Positions 25,501 to 38,265 of a stretch of 64,000 nt of DNA are shown here, one piece after another. Position 1 is the first letter of the stretch. Every line of letters starts with the position of its first letter. Both the position numbers and the translations under genes were made by a program. Below the pieces are notes generated by a model. That model was not told the DNA's origin and ran no database searches. It was given only the letters and a program-made list of their open reading frames with translations. Source of the DNA: Miscanthus floridulus (taxonomy: Eukaryota; Streptophyta; Magnoliopsida; Poales; Poaceae); NCBI RefSeq assembly GCF_019320115.1, contig NC_089581.1:70638448-70702447 (forward strand), read 5' to 3'.

Positions 25501-26977
25501 GTTACATCCTGTTGTACTACACAATATCACGATCAGTTGTTCACTTGAGAGCAAAATCATAGAGCTGCAGCAGGCAGATGTAGGTATAAGTCACATCAAG
25601 AGAAAAATGCAAGAGCAAGAAACCAAGCATTTCAGATTGGACGAAAAGGGTGTGCTATGGTTTGAGGACCAACTCATGGTACCAAAAGACCGTGAGCTTA
25701 GAAATCAAATTTTAGATGAAGCTCATTCGTCCAAATTGTCTATCCATCTGGGTAGTAGCAAGATATACCAAGATTTGAAAACCCATTTTTGGTGGACTAA
25801 GATGAAGAAAGAGATCGCAGCCTATGTCGCTAGGTGCAACAACTGCAGTAGAGTAAAAGCTGTTCATATGAAATCTGCTAGATTACTTCAGCCATTGCCT
25901 ATTCCAGGTTGGAAATGGGAAGAAATCAGTATGTACTTTATCACAGGCCTTCCGATGACACCGCAATGTCACGATTCAATATGGGTTATTGTAGATCGTC
26001 TCACCAAGTCAGCCCATTTTATACTAGTGAACACAAGGTATCATGTGGGGAAGTACGCTGAGCTATATTTTTCTCAGATCGTGAGACTACATGGAGTACC
26101 CAAGACTATCATCTCAGATCGAGGACCATAGTTCATAGCTCATTTCTGGGAACACTTACACCAGGCTTTGGGAACTAAGCTAATCAGAAGTTCGGCATAC
26201 CATCCACAGACTTTCGGACAGATGGAGCGAGTGAAACAAATCTTGAAAGATTTGCTAAGAGCTTGTGTTATATCTTCCAAAGGTTCATGGGAGAAGTGGT
26301 TACCTTTAGCTGAGTTCTCCTACAACAACAGTTATCAAGCAAGTATCAAGATGGCTCCATTTGAAGCTTTGTACGGCAGAAAATGTAGAACTCCATTGAA
26401 TTGGATTGAGCCCGATGAAAGGAGATACTTTGGCATTGACTTTGTTAATGAAGCTAAAGAGCAAGTGCGTGTTATCCAATAGTATATGAAGGTAGCTCAA
26501 TCGAGACAAAAGAGTTATGCTAACAAAAGAATAAGACCACTGACTTTTGAAGTGGGTGACTATGTATACTTGAAGGTATCACCCATGAAAGGGGTGAAGA
26601 GATTTGGAATGAAAAAGAAGTTTTCACCTAGATATGTAGGGCCATACTAGATTCTAGAACGAAAGGGGAATGTTGCTTATAAGTTACAACTTTCACCAGA
26701 GATGAGTGCAATATTTGATGTCTTCCATGTTTCTCAGTTAAAGAAATATCTTCGTGTACCTGAAGAAGCTATTGCACCCACCAACGTACAGCTTCAATCG
26801 GATTTGACTTATGAAGAAAAGTCAATCCGAGTATTAGAAGAGATGGATAGAGTAACATAGAGTAAGATCATTAAGTTCTATAAGGTGGTGTGGAACAATC
26901 ATAGTGAACAAGATGCTACGTGGGAACGAGAGGATTATTTACGAGAGGTTTATCCCGCCTTTTTCCAAGAATGGTAG
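22566..26977 (+). pseudogene. Gypsy gag-pol with chromodomain, many stops and one frameshift
   Basis: Gag (EYMHAFNNLSRYA region about 23080-23130) and a CCHC-type knuckle (CFNYNQVGHWSKEC; second Cys replaced by Tyr/Asn context) precede protease. The protease triad reads DSR instead of DSG (about 23738). A one-base loss in an A-run at 23867-23871 shifts the frame inside protease. RT has FIDDIL at 24674-24691; RNase H is at about 25085-25450 (FCDASG, HDLELAAVVHALKIWRHYL). Integrase has an HHCC region (about 25740-25850) and catalytic VDRLTKSAHF, ISDRG and ERVKQ. A chromodomain lies at about 26824-26970. Roughly a dozen TAG stops occur, most where Gln is expected (DRGP*F, VGPY*ILER, VIQ*YMK, KI*LHDLL). 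Confidence 0.93.
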
Positions 26978-27007
26978 GTCTTGCAAATCTCGGGACAAGA
27001 TTTTTAT

Positions 27008-27019
27008 AAGGGGGAGGGG
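27008..27019 (+). other. Gypsy polypurine tract
   Basis: AAGGGGGAGGGG directly before the 3' LTR; primes plus-strand DNA synthesis. Confidence 0.9.
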
Positions 27020-30017
27020 CTGTAACACCCTAGGTGTTAGCCTTGCATAACTTGACTTGCATAGCATGAGCATGATCATCAAGCATTCATATATAAGCAT
27101 TTACACTTGAAACATTTGATTGAAACATATGCAACATTTCTTATTATTTCATGTTTCCATGTGTATATGCATATGATCATGAGTGTAAACATGTAATTGA
27201 TTGATATGAGTCACAAAAACATGTTAGCAACACTTAGGTTAGCAAATGGAACATTGTTCATGAATGTTACCTTTCATGATCAAGCACTTAAGTAATGTTA
27301 CATGTGTTGACCTGGATAGCCCTATGTGTGACTAATACATGAAATGATTGTGTGACCTTGCAATTAGCTTAAACATGTTTAGAGTATCAATATGAACAAC
27401 TTTGATATTCATGGTTAGGGGTAAATAGGTCACTAAGCCCTACTTTGAATGTATACCATCATTTGAATGTAACATGTTTGACCAAGATTGAACTATGTTC
27501 TAGAGACCTTGCATGGAGGTGGTCACTAAAGCAAAGTTGTAGTGTTTGGCAAGAGGAACAACTTTTAGTTTTGGGTTATTGACTGGTTTAGGTCCTAACA
27601 TGTTTGAATTAGGCTCACAAAAATCACTAATGCCCTAATTTCTACACTTAGAAAAATTTTCTAAGTCAGGATGCTTGGACAGTCTGACGAGCCAACTTTG
27701 GGGATGATTTAACTCGGTTTCGGTTGAGAGTTGGAGCATAATCCTTTAACAACAATTGGAGATGGTACTTGGGTCTACCATTTTTGTTTTTGAGCCATTC
27801 ACTGAATCACTTTGTATCGGGAGAAAATTCAACTGGAAAACACGCTGTCAGGCTCGAATTGCATCACTAACGAACTGAATCGCTCGTTCTCGATGGCTGA
27901 CCGGCTTCAGAGCCAAGCCACCGCGTGGTGGCCAGCAATGGCCACGCGTCGCCATTGCCCTGATCCGCTAGGCCCGAGCCGGCCTTAACACTCCCTGCAC
28001 CCGCCCGCACTGCCCCGCGCTCGCCATTTTCATTTTCTCGGCCTCCTTCTTCACCACAGCAGCAGCCACAGCACCGAGCGCTCACCGCCATCGCCATTGT
28101 CGATGCCAGCTCGCCTCGCCGCTCCTCCATCACCACAGCCGCCCCATCGTGCTTGCATAGCCCCACCGCACCTGCCTTTCTAGCCTAAAGCGCACGGTAA
28201 GCTTCCGTGCCACGCGCGGTCCTCACCGGTGTCTATCGCCGAGCTCCATTGACGTGGCCACACCACCTCCGACCGCCACTCACCGCATTAGTCGATGAAA
28301 TAGATTCGCTATAGCTTGTATTTACTTGGCCAAACCCTATTTCGAGCCTTCACGGCCAGCTCCGGCGTATTGCCATCGTCCCACCTCGCCGTGCCATCAC
28401 AGTCGTCCGCCATGGCCGCCGCCATCATCGTTAGCGCCGGCGAGAGGCCCAACCAAGTAGCTCAATCGGTGCGCTAGGTCACGAGGGTCACAGTAGTAGT
28501 GGTGCCGTCGCCGGTTAAGTTCGCCGTCGACGAGCCATGGTCGCGCGGTATCAAGCAGCGCTGCTGCCCTGTTCTGAGTCACTGACGCGTGGGGTCCACT
28601 GTCAGGCGGGTCCCACCGGTCAGCGACAGTAGAGAGTAGGATAGCTCATTTAATTCTAGATTTCATGCTGTTTTGTAAATTTTATATCTGGAGTTTGGGA
28701 GATCCAAAATTTGTAGTTCAAATTTGGTTAAGATCTTGGTGAAGTGTAGTATTTAGGAAAAATATGATATTAGCATTTTCAGTAAAGTTTTTGGAAGATT
28801 TAAATTGAAACTTGAAATGTGTTTTTGAATGCATGCAAACTTGTTTATTTTATATCTAGAGTTCCTGTGCTCCAAAAATTATGAAAATTTTGTGGTAAGA
28901 TATTGTTGACATGTATGAGCTCTGGTAAAAATTTGAGGATCAATGCATGTATAGATTCTTAGTTATAGATTTTCCTTTTATAATTAGGTAATCCCTATAT
29001 GAATTTTTCTAAATTATTTATGAATCAAATATTCATGAAATTTGTTGGAGGTTGTCCTAGTACCATATGGATGCTAAGAAAAATATAAAATCTATTGCTT
29101 GACACTTTTCACTAGGATTTTCTATTTTTGCTATTTTTAGCCTTTCTGCCTTGTCATTTTTGTATAGAGTGTTCTACTTGGTAAAATGGCATGAAACTTT
29201 TACAGTAGTCATTTTGTAGCATTAGTAAGGCAGTGTAAATTTTTGATAATTTATGATGCACATTTAGTATATGTTTATTATTTAACCTAAGTATCTAAAT
29301 AAAATAATAAAGGCATTTAAATAAATAGTTTGGGCTTTACCATGATGTTTTCTTGAGTGTATTTGGTATGCTTGCACTGTTGGTAGACTTTGTGTTGTAA
29401 AAATTTGAATGCTTCCATGAAGTAAAAGTATTGTTGCTTTATAATTCAAGTTGGGAGGATTTAGGACAGATTCTATAGTTTGGTGTGTTGCATAATGAAA
29501 ATGATGTATGCTATAAAAATGGTTCATAAGAAAGTTGTAGATAACTTCTTCATACATCTTGTGTTAAAATTTCAGGACCATAAGCCGAAGGGTTTAGGAG
29601 TTATGGCTGTTCAAAGTTAGTGTTTCCGAATTACTTGCTCTCTAGAAATTTCTGGACAGCACTAGATGGCTTGTATGTTTTGGTTAAGATAAATTGTGAA
29701 TTAGCTTTTGGTGATTAAATAAGAGTTGTAGACAATTTTATAAGCTTTCCAGAAAGTCCAAGATCACCACATTTGGACAAGTAGAACTTCAGTTATGAAT
29801 AAAATAAGTAGCTGCTATTTTGTAGTGTGGTACATGAACTGCTGAAGTGTTTGATTGAGTAATTAAGAAGAGATATGCACATACTCAGTAAAACATGATA
29901 CACTTGTTATTACTTCAGCACCATGATGTTAAGAATACTTACAAGAATGCATTCATCACTGATCATGCAACTATACTTATCAACATATATGCATTCGCAA
30001 TACCTTATGTCATATTC

Positions 30018-30224
30018 ATGCATCTAGGATCGGAGGAAGAAATAACGTTGCTGGAGTTCGACGAAGTAGAGGAAGGGGACCAGCAGGAGAATCCTCAAGC
30101 CGCAGTTCCCGAAGGCGAGGAGCAGAACCCAGAAGATCTTTCAGAGTGCCCTGATCACCGCCCCACGTCCTTTCTAAAAGGCAAGCCCCGGAGCATTCTA
30201 AGTCTCCCAGTATTTTACAAATGA
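30018..30224 (+). CDS. LTR-embedded conserved small ORF (3' LTR copy)
   Basis: Same 68-residue frame as at 18726. Differences from the 5' LTR copy are mostly amino-acid changing (for example K to E, T to A, P to S), as expected once a copy is inserted and no longer selected. That contrasts with the silent differences between it and the older solo LTR. Confidence 0.4.
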   Translation: MHLGSEEEITLLEFDEVEEGDQQENPQAAVPEGEEQNPEDLSECPDHRPTSFLKGKPRSILSLPVFYK

Positions 30225-30364
30225 TTACTTAAGTCCTTATGATTGATGCATTAGGTTATAAGAATTGAATGGAACCACTTGATGCATATAAATTCCTTGC
30301 TTAGATATATGCACCGTAACCCTGTGTAGGTCCAGGATCGAATATATGCTTAGCCATGCTTAGA

Positions 30365-30407
30365 CCGGTAGAAGTCGGGTGATTTCCTGTCACCTACGAG
30401 ATATAGG
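30365..30407 (+). other. Conserved LTR hairpin (3' LTR copy)
   Basis: GGGTGA-TTTCCTG-TCACCT, six pairs including one G-T, in the same CCGGTAGAAGTC ... CGAGATATAGG context. Confidence 0.5.
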
Positions 30408-31665
30408 TGGATATCGGAGCATGGTTGGCTATATTTGCTATCGTGGAACAAAACCATGGGGTAAAAGAAAATCAAGGCCGGGCGGAGTCTATGCATAGGT
30501 TGACTCATGTGATTCCGTCTGTGCCGATTAAGGACCATACCGTTGTTGGCACTTCTGACAAGATTGAACGCGTGCCTATAACTTAGCTGGTCGGAGAACT
30601 CGTTCCGACCGCGAAGCCGAGTAGCTCAACTCAGGCTGGGCCCCATTCTATTGTGCGCTCCTTGCAAGGAGCCAAACTGAGCCCAAGGGTAGGGTAGTCC
30701 TGAACGTCCTAGCATTTGGTGTCCCTGACTGTGCGGCGCGGTACGAACCCATAAAATGTGGACCTGAGTTGTACCAAAAGTGACCTAAGGCGACTAATGA
30801 TCTAGTCTGCATGGGTTTGTGTTAGGAATAAATTCCTAGCTGGTTGAAATCGATTTGAATCGTTGTCTCTCCCGGATAGTGAGAAACTTGGCTAGCCCCA
30901 ACATCGTAGTAACTGTGTTATGGAACATGATGGTTCGAATGAATATGGAATTACAATACCGGCTATGGTTACTATTGTATGCTTTTAAAATGATATACCA
31001 CATGTTTGGCATAGGTTAGTTGCTAATTTAGAGATGGATAGTTATAATTAACTTGATAACAGAATCATAATTGTATAACTGAGTTAATCGCTTTGACGCA
31101 AACTGTTGTCAAGCTATCTCCACTCATACAGCCTTGCATGATCCTTGGAGTCATTTTATTTCTGGTTTATGATGGGTAAGTCTAGCTGAGTACCTTCTCG
31201 TATTCAGGGTTTAATTTCCCCATTATTGCAGATGGCACTGTGTATCATGGTTATTGCAAGAGTTGCTTCTATCCCGCTATGGATGAGGAGTAAGTCGTGG
31301 GCAGACTTCTTTATAAATCCCTCTACTTGCTTTTGTGGACTGTGATCATATTTCAGCACTATATTAAACTATGTTGGAAAATTTACTTTCAAACTTAATT
31401 TGCTTCCGCTTTTATCTATCAAACTCGGTTTGTAATAACTTTGTTTCATACTCTAATGATGGAAATGTATCTATGAACTTTATGTAATATGTGACATATA
31501 TGTTGAATCATGTACGATCTTGGTTGTTGTAAATCGTTTATCGAGACCCGTCGGGGTACTCGACGGACTACCAGGATTATATGGGTTCAAGTATGATAGT
31601 GCGACTGCTTGCGGGCTGCCATTGTACTTGTACTCTTACAAATTGGTCGGTTCTGCGACAAGGGA

Positions 31666-31907
31666 TTGACTCGCATTCAGTTGTGGCTACTGAACGCTCT
31701 GATGCAGCAGACAGTGTTTGATGTATGGGATGTCATCCTTTCTAAGATGGAGGATACACTTGCAGAGGGATTCAGAGGTCACAGGCAGCTGCCATATGCT
31801 CAATGTATCACTTTTCTTATTCATAGGGCAGTCACAGTGAGGCCTCCTGAGATGTTGGTAGAGTATTCAGGAGCTACTATAGAGTTTCCAATAAATAACA
31901 TGACTTA
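31666..31907 (+). pseudogene. Copia third ORF, middle part
   Basis: Continues the frame broken at 15729 without a shift (LTRIQLWLLNALMQQ ...) once the Gypsy element and one AGGGA are removed. This confirms both insertion points. It is cut again at 31907 by the inverted element; the last five bases, ACTTA, are its target duplication. Confidence 0.8.
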
Positions 31908-33233
31908 TGTGGTAGAACCGCCTAATCGAATGCCTCACAGGAGTGCTTGTCTTCCATTAGACACTAAGCACTCAAGGGAAAACACTAAATTACTCGGTTC
32001 CGTCGGGCACACCCCAGGGGAGAACCCGAAAATCCACATTTTTGCCATCAGGATCACAAATGAGATAATAAAGCTTACATCATTCTGAACCATTTCTTAC
32101 ATCACTTTTAATACAACCTCAGAGTATAACATTTATTATTATAACAGCGGAATGTAATCATATTATCAGAGTTATGAACAATTTAATTGAACAGCAGAAT
32201 ATAAACATGTGATCAGAATTTCAGCAGAAATAAATATCTAATCATGGCATGATGAATTATTGATAGGTAAATTATGACACAGTTGTAGTACTTTTATTCA
32301 TAAAAACATTTGGTGAGAGTTATAAATAACAACTACGATCGCAGCGTAAAGTAAATCCTCTCTGAGCCCACCAAGAGGAATCCACACACAAAGGTCAGCT
32401 CAAGCGTCCACCTGTCACCTGCAACAGGGGGAATAAAACCCTGAGTACTCAATTGTACTGAACAAGACTTACCCGACAGGAGAAAACAAAAGACTACAAG
32501 GATATGCAAGGCTATCTGGATTATGGGTTGCATTTGCAGGAAGCATTACTAAGCGTGCGTCCTTATAATCGATTTTTTTATTAATAGCCGCATTGGTTCA
32601 TTAACTAACCATTCTATATAAGCACCTATGCTACTTTCAAGCAGGTGGTAAGCAATCAGATTTCCTTTGTCCATCTTCCATTTTTCATCTTCTAGTTCTT
32701 ACTACGATGCTAAACCGTAGACAAGCCGTACCGAATAGCCTGGCGATTCGCGAATCAATGCCCCCAGCTGGGTACCCTGAAAACACACGCCCCGCTTGTA
32801 CCCCAGGCACGAGCAGGACCAACCCGTCACTCTCCTGTCCCGGGTGTCTAGGTCCCCGTCCAAACTGGGACTCCAAGCCCCCGCCCCTGAGTCTCGGACT
32901 CAGTGCGGTGCAAGGACCTCCTCCACCAAAAACAAACCCTAACAGTCGGTCTGGAAAGAGCCGGATCCGCGACAAGAGAGCAACAAGTCTTCCAAGTGCC
33001 CATACACAAGTATGTGCTCAGGATAATAAGTTTGTGACCTGCCCAGAGTCATATGCAACGATCGGTCCTTAACCGACCAGACAGGGAAAAACGGTGTAAC
33101 CAAGCTATGACCCGCCTCCGCGGCGACACAACTTCTTACACCCACCAATATCCAAACCATATCCCTGCCCGATCACCATTTTCCTTTCCACCATTTTGTA
33201 TATTCCAAGTGGTAATCATATAGTAACATATTT

Positions 33234-33276
33234 CCTATATCTCACGAGTGATAGCCAATCACTCGACTTCTACCGG
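33234..33276 (-). other. Conserved LTR hairpin (outer arm)
   Basis: On the minus strand CGAGTGA-TTGGCTA-TCACTCG, a perfect 7-bp stem with a changed loop, in the CCGGTAGAAGT ... CGTGAGATATAGG context shared with the autonomous Gypsy LTR. Confidence 0.55.
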
Positions 33277-34136
33277 AGTCCTGTAGCATAGCAATCTACA
33301 CGATCCTGTCATACTAGTAAGACTCATAGGATAAAGATATATATGCAAGTGGTTTCATTCAACTCCTTGAAACTTAATGCACAAATATAATTTAAACTGC
33401 AGGAAGTAGGGGTTATGCACCGGGGCTTGCCTGGGTAAAATATAAATAGAAGTTAGTTTTCCATCATGGCGGCATGATCTCCAAAAGCACCATTTCTCCA
33501 GCAACTCCCGATGACTCCATGATCCATCGACGTCCCTATCATGATATGCAATGTAATAAACTGCAAGGGTATGATCAACTGACTACAATCGTGACTCATA
33601 TAAATACGCTCTACGTCTCTCAAGTGAACGAGCTAGTTCTAACGACGACCGTACTTAGGCTACATATCCATGTTGTCGCATAAGACGTTATTTTTCAATA
33701 ATTCTTTTAGTTATATAAACCAACGGTGTTTCTTTATTTTATTCTATCGATTTAATCAGTATTCAAAATAAGACATCATTATCTATTTAGCAACTGGTTA
33801 TTCTGGAGCTACAAAAATTACGGAGAGTAACTACTACTGCTAGGAGTCTACTATACAAATTTCAGATTCAACAATATTACCAATTTACCATACCAATTCC
33901 TACAAGTTTACCTTTTTATAATATTAATTATCTCTAATTAATTATATAGCTTCCTAAGAATATTATCCACTATGTGAACAAATCATACTAGTAGGTAGAT
34001 CACGATTTTAGGAGACTAACAAAACTGGTTTGACATTTTTATGATTTTTCTATGATTTTCTACGAATTTTACAAGCTTACTTTATAAGCTAAATTATCAA
34101 ATACTCTACAACTAAAGAAGGCCATTAGTCAGTAAG

Positions 34137-34385
34137 ATGGCCCAGCTCGGCCTGGCCCGTGAGCAAGCAGCCCAGGCGGCAACACCAGCCGGCCCAGCGG
34201 TGCGGCCCGCGGCCGGCCAGCGGGCGCGCGGCAGTGGCCCAAGAGGCACCAGGCCGGCCCAGGCACAGGCAGTGGCCCGGACGGCCCATGCGCGCAGAGG
34301 CGCGGCCCAGCAAGCACAGTAGCCAGCAACAGGCCGGCCCAGCGAAAAGCAGGCCGCTGCCCAGCGAACCGGCGATGGCATAGAA
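34137..34385 (-). promoter_or_regulatory. TGGGCC-rich GC block (outer arm)
   Basis: Mirror copy of the cluster at 37127-37370; see that entry. Confidence 0.4.
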
Positions 34386-35581
34386 GCGACAAGGCCCACG
34401 AGTTTCTAACAAAATACTCAGCAGTACATCGGCACTATTTACCTAGGTCACGTATTTCGCAGAAAGGTCCCCGTATAAAATCTCGGCTTGGATTCATACG
34501 CCTCGCAATGTCTTCTTCGTAGAGTCGAGCAGAGGAGCTGGAAGGGGCATCGGGCCGGTTTCGCTGGCCGGCTGCCAGCGGCCTAGCGGCGGTGGAGGAG
34601 CAGCGCGGGAGCTGCGCGGCGGTGAGGTGCACCTGCGGACACCCGCAGCGTGGCCCAAGACAGCCTGTGGCCCACTAGCCATGCGAGCCAGGGCGCACGG
34701 CAGTGGCCACGGCCTTGCCAGAGGCGGCCTGATGCGGTCCAGCCATGGGAAACGGCGAGGACGCCAGCGCGCGATGGCTCGGGCACTAAGGAGGAGGAGG
34801 GGCGCTGGTGCACGCGCGGATGAGGAGGAACTTGGAGCAGTGGCTCCGGCGCGGGCCGAGGCAGGCACGACGATGGTGGCTGGCCATGGCGGCGGAGCTG
34901 CGCAGGTCCCGTGCGAGGCACAGCAGGGGCGCGGGCCAGCATGGGAGGGGGCGTAGTGACGACAGCTACGGTCCGAAGCAGACCGGGACACGCGCGCCTG
35001 GCCACGGCGGGGTGCGGACATGCAGGGCACCGAGGGTGGAACACCGGCATGGCCACGGGGCACGATGATGGCGCGGAGCACGCAGAGCTCGGGCGCGTCG
35101 CGGTTGCGGTCCGAAACGAGCCGTGGGCTGCGCGTGCTCACGCGGGGAAGGCCGGCAACGGCGCAGCAAGGAGGAGCACCAGTGCACGAGGTCGAGCGGT
35201 GCTGGCAGCGAGGGAGAGGCGCGTGGGGTTGTTCGGTCTTCGGCTTAAGCAAGAAGACAGCAGGCAGGCATATTCAAGAAGCCGAGTGAGGCCGACCGGG
35301 CAGCACGGCACCACGCGGAGATAGGATGGGACGGTGTAGTGTGGCCGGCAGCGGCACAGCTGCACGCACAGGAAAATGAAAAATGACCTGGCGTGACAGG
35401 AGCAGAGCCACGTGCTGGCAGCAGGCCGGTGCAGGACGCAGTTAGAAGCAAGAACGGGCGTAGCTGCGACGGCTCGGATGCGGTGCTCCTATTAAAATAT
35501 TTGGACAAGACCACTCTGTACTGCATTTGTTGTTTGCCTTCATAGACAACCCACTGACCGCGAGTACCGAACGATCAACCT

Positions 35582-35583
<2 letters not shown>

Positions 35584-35638
<55 letters not shown>
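35584..35638. repeat. TA microsatellite
   Basis: About 27 uninterrupted TA units. The homologous position in the other arm (about 36008-36022) has only about seven, so the run changed length after the LTRs were formed. Confidence 0.95.
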
Positions 35639-35640
<2 letters not shown>

Positions 35641-35799
35641 GTCATCACGTTTTGTTAACTGTACTGCTCCCGCAGCTAGCTTGTTCAATCCAATCAAATC
35701 GAGCGCTCGTCGTTACGTGCCGCGACGCCTAATTAAGCAAGCCACAGGGTACTTTTATTAGGACAGTAACAGCCGACGTCGGGTCTGTTTCGCGGACGC

Positions 35800-35831
35800 A
35801 CTCTACTCTCGTCAGACCCACTGACTAGCTA
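35800..35831. other. Centre of the left palindrome
   Basis: 32 unpaired bases between the arms (GCGGACGC | ... | GCGTCCGTG). This is one inversion junction. Confidence 0.75.
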
Positions 35832-37126
35832 GCGTCCGTGAAACAGACCCGACGTTGGCTGTTACTGTCCTAATAAAAGTACCCTGTGGCTTGCTTAATT
35901 AGGCGTCGCGGCACGTAACGACGAGCACTCGATTTGATTGGATTGAACAAGCTAGCCGCGGGAGCAGTATAGTTAACAAAACGTGATGACAGATGAGACA
36001 ACAATGGATATATATATATATAGTACAGGTTGATCGTTCGGTACTCGCGGTCAGTGGGTTGTCTGTGAAGGCAAACAACAAATGCAGTACGGAGTGGTCT
36101 TGTCCAAATATTTTAATAGGAGCACCATAGCCGAGCCGTCGCAGCTACGCCTGTTCTTGCTTCTGACTGCGTCCTGCACCGGCCTGTCGCCAGCACGTGG
36201 CTCTGCTCCTGTCACGCCAGGTCATTTTTCATTTTCCTGTGCGTGCAGCTGTGCCGCTGCCTGCCACACTGCACCGTCCCATCCTATCTCCGTGTGGTGC
36301 CGTGCTGCCCGGTCAGCCTCACTCGGCTTCTTGAATACGCCCGCCTGCTGTCTTCTTGCTTAAGCCGAAGACCGAACTACCCCACGTGCCTCTCCCTCGC
36401 TGCCAGCACCGCCCGACCTCGTGCACCGGCGCTCCTCCTTGCTACGCCGTTGCCGGCCTTCCCCGCGTGAGCACGTGCAGCCCACGGCTCGTTTCGGACC
36501 GCAACCGCGACGCGCCCGAGCTCTGCGTGCTCCGCGCCATCATCGTGCCCCCTCCCATGCTGGCCCGCGCCCCTGCTGTGCCTCGCACGGGACCTGCGCA
36601 GCTCCGCCGCCATGGCCAGCCACCATCGTCGTGCCTGCCTCGGCCCGTGCCGGAGCCACTGCTCCAAGTTCCTCCTCATCCGCGCGTGCACCAGCGCCCC
36701 TCCTCCTCCTCAGTGCCCGAGCCATCGCGCGCTGGCGTCCTCGCCGTTTCCCATGGCTGGACCGCATCAGGCCGCCTCTGGCGAGGCCGTGGCCACTGCC
36801 GTGCGCCCTGGCTCGCATGGCTAGTGGGCCACAGGCTGTCTTGGGCCACGCTGCGGGTGTCCGCAGGTGCACCTCACCGCCGCGCAGCTCCCGCGCTGCT
36901 CCTCCGCCGCCGCCAGGCCGCTGGCAGCCGGCCAGCGAAACCGGCCCGATGCCCCTTCCAGCTCCTCTGCTCGACTCTACGAAGAAGACATTGCGAGGCG
37001 TATGAATCCAAGCCGAGATTTTATACGGGGACCTTTCTGTGAAATACGTGACCTAGGTAAATAGTGCCGATGTACTGCTGAGTATTTTGTTAGAAACTCG
37101 TGGGCCTTGTCGCTTCTATGCCATCG

Positions 37127-37370
37127 CCGGTTCGCTGGGCAGCGGCCTGCTTTTCGCTGGGCCGGCCTGTTGCTGGCTACTGTGCTTGCTGGGCCGTGCC
37201 TCTGCGCGCATGGGCCGTCCGGGCCACTGCCTGTGCCTAGGCCGGCCTGGTGCCTCTTGGGCCACTGCCGCGCGCCCGCTGGCCGGCCGCGGGCCGCACC
37301 GCTGGGCCGGCTGGTGTTGCCGCCTGGGCTGCTTGCTCACGGGCCAGGCCGAGCTGGGCCATCTTACTGA
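37127..37370 (+). promoter_or_regulatory. TGGGCC-rich GC block in the LTR
   Basis: Eight TGGGC(C/T/A) motifs in about 240 bp; two more TGGGCCAC lie near 36825 and 36842. TGGGCC/T is the plant 'site II' motif bound by TCP factors in promoters of growth-related genes (family knowledge). Whether it drives this LTR is inference. Confidence 0.4.
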
Positions 37371-38222
37371 CTAATGGCCTTCTTTAGTTGTAGAGTATTT
37401 GATAATTTAGCTTATAAAGTAAGCTTGTAAAATTCGTAGAAAATCATAGAAAAATCATAAAAATGTCAAACCAGTTTTGTTAGTCTCCTAAAATCGTGAT
37501 CTACCTACTAGTATGATTTGTTCACATAGTGGATAATATTCTTAGGAAGCTATATAATTAATTAGAGATAATTAATATTATAAAAAGGTAAACTTGTAGG
37601 AATTGGTATGGTAAATTGGTAATATTGTTGAATCTGAAATTTGTATAGTAGACTCCTAGCAGTAGTAGTTACTCACCGTAATTTTTGTAGCTCCAGAATA
37701 ACCAGTTGCTAAATAGATAATGATGTCTTATTTTGAATACTGATTAAATCGATAGAATAAAATAAAGGAACACCGTTGGTTTATATAACTAAAAGAATTG
37801 TTGAAAAATAACGTCTTATGCGACAACATGGATATGCAGCCTAAGTACGGTTGTCGTTAGAACTAGCTCGTTCACTTGAGAGACGTAGAGCGTATTTATA
37901 TGAGACACGATTGCAGTCAGTTGATCATACCCTTGTAGTTTATTACATTGCATATCATGATAGGGACGTCGATGGATCACGGAGTCATCGGGAGTTGCTA
38001 GAGAAATTGTGCTTTTATAGATCATGCCGCCATGATGGAAAACTAACTTCTGTTTATATTTTACCTAGGCAAGCCCCAGTGCATAACCCCTACTTTCTGT
38101 AGTTTAAATTATATTTGTGCATTATGTTTCAAGGAGTTGAATGAAACCACTTGCATATATATCTTTATCCTATGAGTCTTACTAGTATGATAGGATCGTG
38201 TAGATTGCTATGCTACAGGACT

Positions 38223-38265
38223 CCGGTAGAAGTCGAGTGATTGCCTGTCACTCGCGAGATATAGG
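38223..38265 (+). other. Conserved LTR hairpin (inner arm)
   Basis: CGAGTGA-TTGCCTG-TCACTCG, perfect 7-bp stem. Relative to CAGGTGA/TCACCTG in the Gypsy LTR, stem positions 2-4 change together on both sides. Confidence 0.55.

Larger units (their letters stand above)
15730..31660 (+). mobile_element. Tekay-like Gypsy (chromovirus) retrotransposon, complete but mutated
   Basis: 15,931 bp, with 4638- and 4640-bp LTRs, flanked by the perfect duplication AGGGA (15725-15729 / 31661-31665). Inside: tRNA-Met-type primer site, an extra ORF upstream of gag, gag-protease-RT-RNase H-integrase in Gypsy order, a C-terminal chromodomain, and the tract AAGGGGGAGGGG just before the 3' LTR. Domain order, chromodomain and very long LTRs point to the Tekay/Del lineage. 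The LTRs differ by about a dozen bases in the first ~660, so it is the youngest layer. All ORFs contain stops, so it was probably mobilised in trans or decayed after insertion. Confidence 0.95.
27021..31660 (+). repeat. Gypsy 3' LTR
   Basis: 4640 bp, near-identical and collinear with 15730-20367, with the same GC-rich block, small ORF (30018-30224) and hairpin (30365-30407). Confidence 0.95.
31908..35799 (-). repeat. LTR 3' part, outer arm of the left palindrome
   Basis: 3892 bp, reverse complement of 35832-39590. It carries a ~109-bp stretch (34952-35060) and a longer TA run (35584-35638) that are absent or short in the other arm. Confidence 0.9.

Noticed and set aside
34112..35526. Many overlapping GC-rich ORFs up to 252 codons, mirrored at 36082-37374
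   Set aside because: They lie in the GC-rich part of inverted LTR copies, occur in several frames at once, and have low-complexity Ala/Pro/Arg composition; no domain is recognisable.
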